Positions 34,910-43,243 of a stretch of DNA of 64,000 nt are shown here, piece by piece; position 1 is the stretch's first letter; each line of letters opens with the position of its first letter. The translations under genes and the position numbers were made by a program. The stretch is from Clostridium sp. (lineage in GTDB: Bacteria > Bacillota > Clostridia > Lachnospirales > Lachnospiraceae). The notes beneath the pieces are model-generated. The model was not told the origin of the DNA and did not search any database. It saw only the letters and a program-made list of their open reading frames with translations. The stretch spans positions 142,005 to 206,004 of the forward strand of contig JAGZZT010000004.1 in NCBI GenBank assembly GCA_018377235.1, read 5' to 3'.

Positions 34910-36169
34910 CTAGCGTTCAGCCTGCCCCGCCTCTTTCTCCTCATTCTGTTCGCTTCTTCTTAAAATATCATAGGTCTCCGGCACTTCAGACAGTATCACC
35001 TTAAGAATCTGCTTCGGGTGGGGAGCGCTTTCCATCTGCTCTCCCTCCTCATTCCTGATCTCTTTTACTGTGACGGCCAGGTTTCTTCCATCCGGCTTCA
35101 TAATCTCAATGGTTTCTCCCACTGTAAACTTATTTTTCTGCTCCATCTGGAAGCTTCCATCCTCAAAAACAGTCTCCACTGTACCAATATAGGTATAATT
35201 CTTCACATAGGTGTTGCTGTCATAAATCTGAGTAGTAGAATCCGGCTTATGAAAATAGAAGCCTGTGGTAAATTCACGATAGGTACACTTTCCAATCTCT
35301 GCCTTATACCACTCCATATTGGCTCTGTATTTTTCCGGACTCTCCAGATAGTCGTCAATAGCCTTTCGATAGGTTCTGGCCACCGTGGCCACATAAAGAG
35401 CCGTTTTCATGCGTCCTTCGATCTTAAAGCTGTCGATTCCAGCCTCAATCATCTCCGGAATATGTTCAATCATGCACAAATCCTTGGAGTTAAAAATGTA
35501 GGTTCCCCGCTCGTTCTCATAGACTGGCATATACTCGCCTGGCCTTGTCTCCTCCACCACAGAATACTTCCAGCGGCATGGGTGGGTGCAGGCGCCCTGG
35601 TTGGCGTCTCTTCCTACAAAATAATTGCTGAGAAGGCAGCGTCCGGAATAGGAAATACACATGGCTCCGTGAATAAAGCTTTCAATCTCCATATCCTCCG
35701 GAATCCTGTCCCTGATTTCTTTAATCTCCTTTAAGGACAGCTCCCTGGCCGTCACCACGCGCCTGGCTCCCTGGCTGTACCAGAACAGAAAGGTTCCGTA
35801 GTTGGTATTGTTAGCCTGAGTGCTCACATGAAGCTCCATGTCCGGCAGAACCTTTCTGGCAATGGCAAATACGCCTGGATCTGAGATGATCAGCGCATCA
35901 GGCCTGACTTCTCTCATCTCCTCGAAGTACTCCTCCACTCCTGGCAGATCCTCATTATGAGCTAAAATATTGGCGGTCACATACACCTTTACCCCTCTCT
36001 CGTGGGCAAAGGCAATTCCCTCCTTCATATCTTCTTTTGTGAAGTTTTTCGCTTTTGCCCGAAGTCCGAAGGCCTCTCCTCCAATGTATACTGCATCCGC
36101 TCCGTAAATGACGGCAGTTTTCAGCACATCCAGACTTCCGGCTGGGATTAAAAGCTCCAGTTCTCTCAT
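34910..36169 (-). CDS. U32-family protein, tRNA 5-hydroxyuridine formation (TrhP/YrrO-like)
   Basis: 419 residues with the peptidase-U32 signature ESFIHGAMCISYSGRCLLS and cysteines C171, C178, C194 and C198, which in this family bind an iron-sulfur cluster. Despite the family name, E. coli TrhP and B. subtilis YrrN/YrrO are needed for 5-hydroxyuridine at tRNA position 34. The next upstream gene is a TrmR-like methyltransferase acting after hydroxylation, which supports this role. B. subtilis has two paralogues (YrrN, YrrO); only one is present here. Confidence 0.88.
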   Translation of the reverse strand: MRELELLIPAGSLDVLKTAVIYGADAVYIGGEAFGLRAKAKNFTKEDMKEGIAFAHERGVKVYVTANILAHNEDLPGVEEYFEEMREVRPDALIISDPGVFAIARKVLPDMELHVSTQANNTNYGTFLFWYSQGARRVVTARELSLKEIKEIRDRIPEDMEIESFIHGAMCISYSGRCLLSNYFVGRDANQGACTHPCRWKYSVVEETRPGEYMPVYENERGTYIFNSKDLCMIEHIPEMIEAGIDSFKIEGRMKTALYVATVARTYRKAIDDYLESPEKYRANMEWYKAEIGKCTYREFTTGFYFHKPDSTTQIYDSNTYVKNYTYIGTVETVFEDGSFQMEQKNKFTVGETIEIMKPDGRNLAVTVKEIRNEEGEQMESAPHPKQILKVILSEVPETYDILRRSEQNEEKEAGQAER

Positions 36170-36189
36170 CTATCTCTTCCTCTGTTCTA

Positions 36190-36861
36190 TTATTCTGCTG
36201 CGTTCTTCCGGCTGGAGGCGGACTTTTTTACACTGATTGTCACCCCGTCCCCAATGGGAAGCACGGAAGTTTCCAGTTCCTCCATGTGGGTCAGCGTATA
36301 GAGATACTCCCTCATCCTGCTGTGGATGGTGCGGTTCCTGCGCTCCACCGCATACCGTGATTCAATCAAATCACCGTCCTGCAGCACATTGTCAGAAATC
36401 AGCACTCCCCCCTCCGGCATCAGATGAAGAAGCATGGGAAGCCAGTGAAGATATTGTCCCTTAGCCGCGTCCATAAAGATAAAATCCCAGCTTCCAGAAA
36501 GACCCGCTAATATCTCCTCCGCATCCCCTTCAAGCAGGGTGATCCTGTCCTCCATTCCAGCCCGCTGGAAATTTTCCCTCGCAACTGGCAGGCGCTTCTC
36601 GTATTTTTCTATGGTAGTAATATGACAGTCTTCAGGCATTGCCCGCCCCATTAAAAGGGCAGAATAGCCCACTGCCGTTCCCACCTCCAGAATCGCTCTG
36701 GGCTGCTTTAAAGCCACCAGCGTTTTTAAGAGAGCTCCAGTCTCTTTTCTGATAATCGGGACAAAATCTCTCACTGCCTCCGCCTCAATCGTATCTAAAA
36801 GCTCTCCATTTCCCTGATCCAGAGAATGAAGGTAGGAGGTCAGTCTCTCATTTACAATCAT
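36190..36861 (-). CDS. trmR: tRNA 5-hydroxyuridine methyltransferase (TrmR/YrrM-like)
   Basis: SAM-dependent O-methyltransferase of 223 residues. AILEVGTAVGYSALLM is the SAM-binding loop, and DFIFMDAAKGQYLHWLP with ISDNVLQDG marks the metal-dependent class I O-methyltransferases. Order and similarity fit B. subtilis YrrM (TrmR), which converts ho5U34 to mo5U34 in tRNA. Its start overlaps the stop of the MltG-like gene by 4 bases, and the U32 partner lies 20 bases downstream. Confidence 0.87.
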   Translation of the reverse strand: MIVNERLTSYLHSLDQGNGELLDTIEAEAVRDFVPIIRKETGALLKTLVALKQPRAILEVGTAVGYSALLMGRAMPEDCHITTIEKYEKRLPVARENFQRAGMEDRITLLEGDAEEILAGLSGSWDFIFMDAAKGQYLHWLPMLLHLMPEGGVLISDNVLQDGDLIESRYAVERRNRTIHSRMREYLYTLTHMEELETSVLPIGDGVTISVKKSASSRKNAAE

Positions 36862-37265
36862 TCTTCCTCCTTTTTATCCTCATCAGAAACTCCCGGATTG
36901 TCATCCAGCATCTGAAGCATATCCATAGAGGTCTGAGCAGTGCTGAAGGTGTAGGTTCCCGGATGGATCTCGTACTCATAAAGGGAAGCTTCTATGGCAA
37001 ACACATACTCATTGGGAATCAGGCCCTCATCCTTTAAAAGTTTTCCTGCCTCCATGGCCGACATTCCCTTCTCCACTGTCACCTGCCTTGACACTCCCTC
37101 TCCCTGGGCCATGGGCGCAGGAGCAAAGATCTCATGGCCGAAGCTGTAGCCTCTTGTCACACCCTCATACATGAGAATGCAGACAAGAGCCAGCAGAATC
37201 AGCTTCAGGGAGATATTTATAATTCCTCCCGTCACCCGGTTAATTTCCCTCGTTCTACGGCTCAT
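36858..37265 (-). CDS. Truncated MltG-like membrane protein
   Basis: 135 residues: a membrane segment (about 16-34), then a region resembling the LysM-like N-terminal part of MltG (VEKGMSAMEAGKLLKDEGLIPNEYVFAIEASLYEYEIHPGTYTF), and an acidic end. The catalytic YceG transglycosylase domain is missing. Position matches yrrL (mltG) upstream of yrrM in B. subtilis, so this looks like a shortened orthologue that has lost catalysis and may act as a binding or regulatory protein. Confidence 0.75.
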   Translation of the reverse strand: MSRRTREINRVTGGIINISLKLILLALVCILMYEGVTRGYSFGHEIFAPAPMAQGEGVSRQVTVEKGMSAMEAGKLLKDEGLIPNEYVFAIEASLYEYEIHPGTYTFSTAQTSMDMLQMLDDNPGVSDEDKKEEE

Positions 37266-37313
37266 ATCTCAATTCCTCGCAGTCTCTCCTTCGCTGTCTC
37301 TCATCTCCTGGAG

Positions 37314-38981
37314 CTATACCTCCATGATAATCGGAAGAATCATCGGATTTCTCTTCATTCTCTTCCACAGGAAATCGCTTAAGCTGTCGCGGATAATGTT
37401 CTTAATTTTTCCCCAGTCGCTGACATGGCGCTTTAAGCAGTCCTGAACTGCAGCGTCCACAATGGCCTGTGCCTCATCCATCAGATCTTCAGACTCTCTC
37501 ACATACACAAAGCCTCTGGACACAATATCAGGTCCTGCAAGCAGCTGATTACTGTATTTTTCAAGGGTGAGCACTACTACAATAATACCGTTCTGAGCCA
37601 GATTCTGGCGGTCTCTGAGGACAATATTTCCCACATCGCCGATCCCCAGTCCATCTACCAGAATACCGCCTGACTGAACGTGATCCACTGTCTTATATCC
37701 CTCTTCCCCGATCTCTATCACATCGCCGGAGGACATGACAATCACATTCTCCTTAGGGATTCCCATGGACTCAGCTAATTTTTTCTGAGCCATCAGGTGG
37801 CGGTATTCGCCGTGAACCGGAATGGCATATTTAGGACGCACCAGGGAATAGATAAGCTTAATTTCCTCCTGGCAGGCATGACCGGAAACGTGAGTATCCT
37901 GGTTAATCACCTCGGCTCCCTTCATGGACAGCTCGTTGATCACTCTGGAAACTGCCTTCTCATTGCCCGGAATCGGGGTGGAGCTTAAAATCACCACATC
38001 GCCCGGCATAATAGACACCTTTCTGTGAAGGCTTGCCGCCATTCTTGAAAGAGCTGCCATAGACTCGCCCTGGCTTCCTGTAGTAATGAGAACAGTGTCC
38101 TCCGGCCTGTAGTTTTTCAGATTTTCAATGTCGATCAGAGTGCCTTCCGGAATGTCTATATAGCCCAGCTCACTGGCTGTTCCGATGACATTTACCATGC
38201 TGCGGCCCTCGATGACCACCTTTCTGCCATACTTACAGGCAGAACTGATAATCTGCTGCACGCGATCCACGTTAGAGGCGAAGGTAGCCACGATAATCCG
38301 GTTATTCTGATGCTCTGAAAAAATCGCATCGAAAGTCTTTCCCACCGTTCTCTCCGACATGGTAAATCCGGGACGGATGGCATTGGTACTGTCGCACATC
38401 AGAGCCAGAACACCTTTTTTGCCAAGCTCTGCAAACCGCTGCAGATCAGCCGGCTCGCCGAATACAGGGGTGTAATCGATCTTAAAGTCTCCCGTGTGGA
38501 CAATGATGCCTGCCGGTGTAAAAATCGCAAGAGCGGAAGCGTCCACAATACTGTGGTTCGTCTTCACAAACTCCACTCTGAAGCAGCCCAGGTTAATGGA
38601 CTGGCCGTGCTTCACCACCTTTCTCTTGATGGTGCGCAGCATATTGTGTTCCTTCAGTTTGTGCTCGATCAGTCCGATGGTCAGCTTTGTGCCGTATACC
38701 GGCGCAGGAACATCCTTCAGCACATAGGGCAGAGCGCCGATGTGATCCTCATGTCCGTGGGTAATCACAAAGCCCTTTACTTTGTCAATATTATTTTTCA
38801 GATAGGTGACATCCGGAATGACCAGATCGATTCCCAGCATGTCATCGCTGGGAAAAGCCAGTCCGCAATCCACCACAATAATACTGTCCTCATACTCAAA
38901 GGCTGTCATATTCATGCCGATCTGTTCCAGGCCTCCGAGAGGAATAATTTTTACCTTATTATTTTTTGTATCCTTTTTCAA
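37314..38981 (-). CDS. rnj: Ribonuclease J
   Basis: Beta-CASP metallo-beta-lactamase nuclease with 5'-3' exonuclease and endonuclease activity in mRNA decay. It has 555 residues. HGHEDH (75-80) is the zinc motif; further signature segments include HTGDFKID, CDSTNA and, in the beta-CASP part, ATFASNVDRVQQI. The C-terminal HVSGHACQEE and IPVHGEYRH histidines complete the site. It sits in the ireB-ruvX-DUF1292-rnj order. Confidence 0.95.
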   Translation of the reverse strand: MKKDTKNNKVKIIPLGGLEQIGMNMTAFEYEDSIIVVDCGLAFPSDDMLGIDLVIPDVTYLKNNIDKVKGFVITHGHEDHIGALPYVLKDVPAPVYGTKLTIGLIEHKLKEHNMLRTIKRKVVKHGQSINLGCFRVEFVKTNHSIVDASALAIFTPAGIIVHTGDFKIDYTPVFGEPADLQRFAELGKKGVLALMCDSTNAIRPGFTMSERTVGKTFDAIFSEHQNNRIIVATFASNVDRVQQIISSACKYGRKVVIEGRSMVNVIGTASELGYIDIPEGTLIDIENLKNYRPEDTVLITTGSQGESMAALSRMAASLHRKVSIMPGDVVILSSTPIPGNEKAVSRVINELSMKGAEVINQDTHVSGHACQEEIKLIYSLVRPKYAIPVHGEYRHLMAQKKLAESMGIPKENVIVMSSGDVIEIGEEGYKTVDHVQSGGILVDGLGIGDVGNIVLRDRQNLAQNGIIVVVLTLEKYSNQLLAGPDIVSRGFVYVRESEDLMDEAQAIVDAAVQDCLKRHVSDWGKIKNIIRDSLSDFLWKRMKRNPMILPIIMEV

Positions 38982-39002
38982 ATAAATCGCACCTCCGATA
39001 TC

Positions 39003-39296
39003 TTATTCTATCTCAATCCCCATATCGCCCATCAGCTCATTGAAAATTCTGGAGAGGTAATCAAGCTCGCCGTCCTCCTCTACAAATTCATATACTGCCT
39101 CTGAGTCCTCTGGTTTTGATATATCCTTAAGAAGGTAGCATTCGCCGTCCCCCTCTTTAGAATCTGTTACTAGAAGAAAATTTTCCCCATTTAACTTCGT
39201 CTCTTCGAGAACATAAAAGTCAACCGGCTCGCCGTCCTCAGACTGAAGCGTAATCTTATTTTCCATTTCATCTATTTTATCAAACATATCGCTCAT
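39003..39296 (-). CDS. DUF1292 protein (YrzB-like)
   Basis: 97-residue acidic protein of the DUF1292 family (ITLQSEDGEPVDFYVLEETKLNGENFLLVTD). Function unknown. Its place after ruvX and ireB matches the conserved Firmicutes cluster. It lies 21 bases upstream of rnj. Confidence 0.85.
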   Translation of the reverse strand: MSDMFDKIDEMENKITLQSEDGEPVDFYVLEETKLNGENFLLVTDSKEGDGECYLLKDISKPEDSEAVYEFVEEDGELDYLSRIFNELMGDMGIEIE

Positions 39297-39331
39297 ATTT
39301 TGTCTCCTGTCTGCTGTTTTCTATCCTTTTT

Positions 39332-39754
39332 CTAATTTTTGCGGGAATCCAGGTATCCCTGCAGAATCAAAACGGCGGCTATCTTATCCACCACTGCTTT
39401 TCTGTTCTCCCTGCGGACGCCGCTTTCTATAAGCACCCTCTCAGCAGCTACAGTCGTCAGACGCTCGTCCCAGAGAATCACCGGTTTCCCTGTCCGGCGC
39501 TCCAGCATAGCTTTAAACTCCTCCGTCTTTTCTGCTCTCTCTCCCACTGTATTGTTCATATTTTTAGGATAACCTAAAACAATCTCTTCAATCTCATATT
39601 CTTTAATCAGTTCCTCGATTCTGGCACAGGTCTGACGCAGCTTATTTTCATCCTTGCGCACTATGGTCTCCACGCCCTGGGCTGTCACTCCCAGCGGATC
39701 ACTGACCGCCACTCCTGTGGTTTTAGAACCGAAATCAAGTCCCATTATTCTCAT
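39332..39754 (-). CDS. ruvX: Holliday junction resolvase-like protein RuvX (YqgF)
   Basis: 140 residues of the YqgF/RuvX RNase H-fold family: MRIMGLDFGSKTTGVAVSDPLG holds the first catalytic Asp, VLGYPKNMNNTVGERA the second motif, and WDERLTTVAAERVL the third. It acts on Holliday junctions or in pre-16S rRNA 5'-end processing. Part of the ireB-ruvX-DUF1292 block. Confidence 0.93.
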   Translation of the reverse strand: MRIMGLDFGSKTTGVAVSDPLGVTAQGVETIVRKDENKLRQTCARIEELIKEYEIEEIVLGYPKNMNNTVGERAEKTEEFKAMLERRTGKPVILWDERLTTVAAERVLIESGVRRENRKAVVDKIAAVLILQGYLDSRKN

Positions 39755-39902
39755 TTTACTGGTTCTCCATAAATTTTCCCACTATAAAACAAGCTGGCAC
39801 AATGCCAACTCCCTGTTTCCCTATATCCGGCGGCTCTTCCGTGCAGTCCACTCTGCACAGCCAGCTGCTTTCTCCATTTGGGGCTGAATCCAGAGCCAAA
39901 GC

Positions 39903-39944
39903 GGATCAGATCCTGCGGCAGGCTCTTCCTGCCAGATCTGATCC
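39903..39944. repeat. Two-tier hairpin between ireB and ruvX
   Basis: GGATCAGATC (39903-39912) pairs with GATCTGATCC (39935-39944); inside, GGCAGG pairs with CCTGCC around a 5-base loop. No U-run on the minus strand. It could be an RNA-processing or stability element in the operon; the rest of 39755-39959 shows nothing. Confidence 0.6.
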
Positions 39945-39959
39945 TCCTCTTTTATGCTC

Positions 39960-40223
39960 TTACTTAAGCCGTGTATCTACATAATTTTTCATCAGCTCTT
40001 CCAGAATTTCATCACGCTCTACCTTCATAATCAGGCTTCTGGCACTTTTGTGGCTGGTGATATAGGTGGGGTCTCCTGACATAATATACCCTACAATCTG
40101 GTTAATCGGATTATAGCCCTTCTCTGTCAGGGCAAAGTATACCTGCTCCAGAACCTGGCTCACCTCCAGCTTTGTATCATCCTGTACTGTTTTAAAAAAC
40201 TGCGTATTCTTCATATCACCCAT
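39960..40223 (-). CDS. ireB: IreB-family regulatory phosphoprotein
   Basis: 87-residue member of the IreB (DUF965) family, showing the hallmark EKGYNPINQIVGYIMSGDPTYI and RDEILEELMKNYV. In Enterococcus IreB is phosphorylated on N-terminal threonines by the kinase IreK and modulates intrinsic cephalosporin resistance; Thr7 here lies in the comparable region. A second in-frame ATG at codon 4 is possible. It has its own promoter. Confidence 0.9.
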   Translation of the reverse strand: MGDMKNTQFFKTVQDDTKLEVSQVLEQVYFALTEKGYNPINQIVGYIMSGDPTYITSHKSARSLIMKVERDEILEELMKNYVDTRLK

Positions 40224-40257
40224 GGTTATCTCTCACGTCCTTCTACTACTCTCATTT

Positions 40258-40286
40258 ATTCTAACCCAAAATATCCCATTCGGCAA
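40258..40286 (-). promoter_or_regulatory. ireB promoter
   Basis: Minus-strand TTGCCG (40281-40286), 17-base spacer, TAGAAT (40258-40263), about 35 bases upstream of ireB. It probably drives ireB-ruvX-DUF1292-rnj. Confidence 0.65.
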
Positions 40287-40317
40287 GAAAAATATTTCTT
40301 AAGATAACAGACAGCTC

Positions 40318-41631
40318 CTATTCTTCTGCCAAAAACAGGATTTCGTCCGTCACCATTTTTTCAAATTTTCCCCTCACCGTTGTATTCTTCAGCCCTTCCC
40401 GGTAGGGAACCACTGCCTTCACATACTGTCTCGTATGGCCAATCATATAGTCTGTGCCATCTACAGACACTCTCTCTTCCAGCAGAACCTCCTCCTCCTT
40501 TCCCAGGAAAGAACAGCGGTAGGCCCTGGACAGCTCTGCCTCCAGATCCAGGAGAATGTCGCTTCTCCTGTTTTTATCCTGCTCTGAAATCTGTCCCTCC
40601 ATAACAGCGGCCCTGGTTCCCTCCCTTCTGGAATACTTGAACACATGCATCTCATAGAAATGAATCCGGTGCAGGAATTCTCTGGTTGTCTCAAACTCCT
40701 CCTCTGTCTCCTGAGGGAAACCCACAATCACATCTGTGGTAATGGCCGGATTTTCAAAATATTTTCTCAATATACTGCACCGGAACGCGTAATCCTCTGT
40801 GGTATAATGGCGGTTCATTCTTTTCAGTGTCTCGTCGCAGCCGCTCTGCAGGGACAGGTGGAAATGAGGACAGAAGCTCTTAAGCCCCGCTAACGTACCG
40901 GCGAACTCTTCTGTGATAATTCTGGGTTCCAGAGAGCCCAGACGGATCCGCTCTACTCCCGGAATCTGATCAAGGCGTACAATTAAATCCAAAAGACCTG
41001 TTTTCTCCTCCTTAAAATCTGCGCCGTAGGAGCTTAAATGAATTCCCGTCAAGACGATCTCCTTGTAGCCGGAGGCAGACAGCTCCTCTACCTCTCCCAC
41101 TACATCCTCCATCTGCCTGCTTCTGACGCGTCCTCTGGTATAGGGAATGATACAGTAGCTGCAGAACTGGTTGCAGCCGTCCTGCACCTTAATGAAGGCT
41201 CTGGTATGGTCTGAAATCTTTCTGATATGAAGCGGCTCATACTCCCCTGTCTTCCCAATGTCAATAATATTCTCCGCTCCCTGATGCTCCTCAAAATACT
41301 GGTCTAAAATGGCTGTCAGATCCTGCTTTCTGTTGTTTCCAATTACAATGTCCACAGCCTCGTCCTTCAAAAGCTCTTCGCCTGCGGCCTGTACATAACA
41401 GCCTGCTGCTACCACTACTGCCGAAGGATTCATCTTTTTAGCCCGGTGAAGCATCTGGCGGGACTTTTTATCAGCCACATTGGTGACAGAACAGGTGTTG
41501 ATCACATATACGTCCGCCCCCTCCTTAAAGGGAACAATCTCATACCCTGCGTCTTCCAGCATCTGCTGCATCGCCTCTGTCTCATAAGCGTTTACCTTGC
41601 AGCCTAAATTATGAAGGGCAGCTTTTCTCAT
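40318..41631 (-). CDS. mtaB: tRNA t6A37 methylthiotransferase MtaB
   Basis: Radical-SAM enzyme that converts t6A37 to ms2t6A37 in tRNA. It has 437 residues. The auxiliary cluster cysteines are C11, C47 and C78, the radical-SAM motif CNQFCSYC gives C153, C157 and C160, and a C-terminal TRAM domain is present. The protein lacks features of MiaB or RimO and matches the MtaB subgroup. Confidence 0.92.
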   Translation of the reverse strand: MRKAALHNLGCKVNAYETEAMQQMLEDAGYEIVPFKEGADVYVINTCSVTNVADKKSRQMLHRAKKMNPSAVVVAAGCYVQAAGEELLKDEAVDIVIGNNRKQDLTAILDQYFEEHQGAENIIDIGKTGEYEPLHIRKISDHTRAFIKVQDGCNQFCSYCIIPYTRGRVRSRQMEDVVGEVEELSASGYKEIVLTGIHLSSYGADFKEEKTGLLDLIVRLDQIPGVERIRLGSLEPRIITEEFAGTLAGLKSFCPHFHLSLQSGCDETLKRMNRHYTTEDYAFRCSILRKYFENPAITTDVIVGFPQETEEEFETTREFLHRIHFYEMHVFKYSRREGTRAAVMEGQISEQDKNRRSDILLDLEAELSRAYRCSFLGKEEEVLLEERVSVDGTDYMIGHTRQYVKAVVPYREGLKNTTVRGKFEKMVTDEILFLAEE

Positions 41632-41723
41632 TTTTCTGTTTCCTTTCTATCCAAACTATTTCCTAATGTTTCTGTTTAATTCTTTCATTTTCCTGGGCTG
41701 ACACATGTTCAGCAGTTCTCGTA

Positions 41724-41753
41724 ATTTTACCATATCAGGAGGTGGAAAGTCCA
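41724..41753 (-). promoter_or_regulatory. mtaB promoter
   Basis: Minus-strand TGGACT (41748-41753), 18-base spacer, TAAAAT (41724-41729) with TGG in front as an extended -10. About 93 bases upstream of mtaB. Confidence 0.6.
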
Positions 41754-41834
41754 CTTGAAAATAAACTGCCGCTTTAGAAACCTTAAAAGAGTGGAGCATG
41801 AAAACCTCTTTTTTCGTTCTTTCCAATGTTCATC

Positions 41835-42689
41835 TTAAATACTGTCTCTTTGCTTCCTCTTCTCCCACGCCTCTTTCATGAGATTCCCGTAAAGCTCTCC
41901 CTTCCAGTCCTCATAGTAGGGAACCTTCTCCCGCTCCCTGTCCGTCTCGTCCAGATCCAGCTCAAATACCAGCAGGCGGCTTTCTCCCGCGCCAGGAAGC
42001 TCAATGGGAATTTCTTTCTCCGGGCTTCTCTGTCTTCCATCCGGGCCGTACACGCAGGAACTTCCGCAGCAGTTTTCGTCCCTGTAATTAGCTCCCGCCG
42101 TAAAGGCCAGATTGCAGAGAGCGGCTGAGGCCAGATCTACCTCCCATCTGCGCTCTGCCGCAAAGCTCCAGGCCGCAGGGCAGAAAAGCAGTCTGGCTCC
42201 CTTCATGGACACAATTCTGGCCGGTTCAGGAAATTCCAAATCATAGCACAGAACAGCGGCAGTCTGCCCGGCGCAGGTTTCAAACACCGGAAAATCCCGA
42301 CCTTCTGAAAACCGTTTTTTCTCACTTTTCCATAAGTTTACCTTCCTGATATTTTGAATTTTTCTTCCACATGAATCTATCACCAGACAGGAATTATAAA
42401 TAGTTTCACCATTCCGCTCCGGATAGCCGAAAATCAGGGAAATACCGTACTTTTTTGCTGTCATGGCCATCTTTTCCGCCTGCTCTTCAGCAGTCAAAGA
42501 CGCGGCAAGAAGCTCTTCACGCCTGATAAAATAACCGCAGGAGGAAAGCTCCGGCAGACACAAAAGCTTCGCTCCACTCTGAGCAGCTTTCTCGGCTATC
42601 CTGTCTGAAATTCTCTCAAACACTTCCTGATTTCCTCTCCCGATTCCAAGCTCTCCCAGAGCAATTTTTATCCTTCTTTTCCGTTCCAT
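41835..42689 (-). CDS. Carbon-nitrogen hydrolase (nitrilase superfamily)
   Basis: 284 residues with the nitrilase-fold triad: E47 (LPELS), K116 (IRKVNLW) and C148 (AVLCYDLEFPEPAR). Likely an omega-amidase or N-carbamoyl-type amidase; the substrate cannot be told from sequence. AAGGGG precedes the ATG. The gene stands alone between mtaB and the divergent HPr-like gene. Confidence 0.88.
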   Translation of the reverse strand: MERKRRIKIALGELGIGRGNQEVFERISDRIAEKAAQSGAKLLCLPELSSCGYFIRREELLAASLTAEEQAEKMAMTAKKYGISLIFGYPERNGETIYNSCLVIDSCGRKIQNIRKVNLWKSEKKRFSEGRDFPVFETCAGQTAAVLCYDLEFPEPARIVSMKGARLLFCPAAWSFAAERRWEVDLASAALCNLAFTAGANYRDENCCGSSCVYGPDGRQRSPEKEIPIELPGAGESRLLVFELDLDETDREREKVPYYEDWKGELYGNLMKEAWEKRKQRDSI

Positions 42690-42818
42690 ATGTTCTTTTC
42701 CCCTTTTCTTTCAGACATATTTTCCTCTCAGTGTCAGTGTACAGGGAATAAAATACTTTATAGGCTGACGCCTCTGTTTTTTTTAACAAAACTTTACATA
42801 TTTCTCCCTATCTCGTAC

Positions 42819-42880
42819 TTGACTTTTATCTGTTAAATTTGTAGTATAGAAACAGGACGGCGTCAATGCATACTGACGCC
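42819..42880 (+). promoter_or_regulatory. Promoter and leader hairpin of the HPr-like gene
   Basis: Plus-strand TTGACT (42819-42824), 17-base spacer, TAGTAT (42842-42847). A perfect GGCGTCA/TGACGCC stem (42859-42865 with 42874-42880, 8-base loop) follows at the start of the leader. Confidence 0.7.
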
Positions 42881-42932
42881 AAACAGCCAAATATAAAACA
42901 AAACGGCGCGCACGGGCCGGAGGAGGTTTTTC

Positions 42933-43166
42933 ATGAAAACAGTTCGTATTTCTCTTAATTCTATTGATAAAGTTAAATCCTTCGTAAACGATTTAGCCAA
43001 GTTTGACGTTGATTTTGATCTGGTATCCGGAAGATACGTCATCGACGCCAAATCTATCATGGGTATTTTCAGCCTGGATCTGTCCAAGCCGATTGATTTA
43101 AATATTCATTCCGAGACTCAGGTAGACGAGATTCTCACCGTTCTGGCTCCGTACATCGTAGAGTAA
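42933..43166 (+). CDS. HPr-like (Crh-like) protein lacking the catalytic histidine
   Basis: 77 residues with the HPr fold. The regulatory segment KSIMGIFSLDL (S41) corresponds to the Ser46 site phosphorylated by HPr kinase, but the region around position 15 (SIDKVKSFVND) has no His, so it cannot carry phosphate from enzyme I. B. subtilis Crh has the same combination and acts with CcpA in catabolite repression. Strong GGAGGAGG upstream and a perfect terminator downstream suggest an abundant transcript. Confidence 0.82.
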   Translation: MKTVRISLNSIDKVKSFVNDLAKFDVDFDLVSGRYVIDAKSIMGIFSLDLSKPIDLNIHSETQVDEILTVLAPYIVE

Positions 43167-43174
43167 GAATGTTA

Positions 43175-43240
43175 AAAAGAAAGAGCAGAAAGTTTCCCTG
43201 TTCCAATGGAAATCACCGGAAACTTTCTGCTCTTTCTTTT
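43175..43240. terminator. Bidirectional terminator
   Basis: Perfect 23-base arms (43175-43197 and 43218-43240) around a 20-base loop, with A- and T-rich flanks. It ends the HPr-like gene on the plus strand and the convergent anchored-protein gene on the minus strand. Confidence 0.88.
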
Positions 43241-43243
43241 ATG

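Noticed and set aside
41785..41812. AAAAGAG/CTCTTTT hairpin after the nitrilase gene as a terminator
   Set aside because: The stem is weak and AT-rich with a 14-base loop; not convincing.
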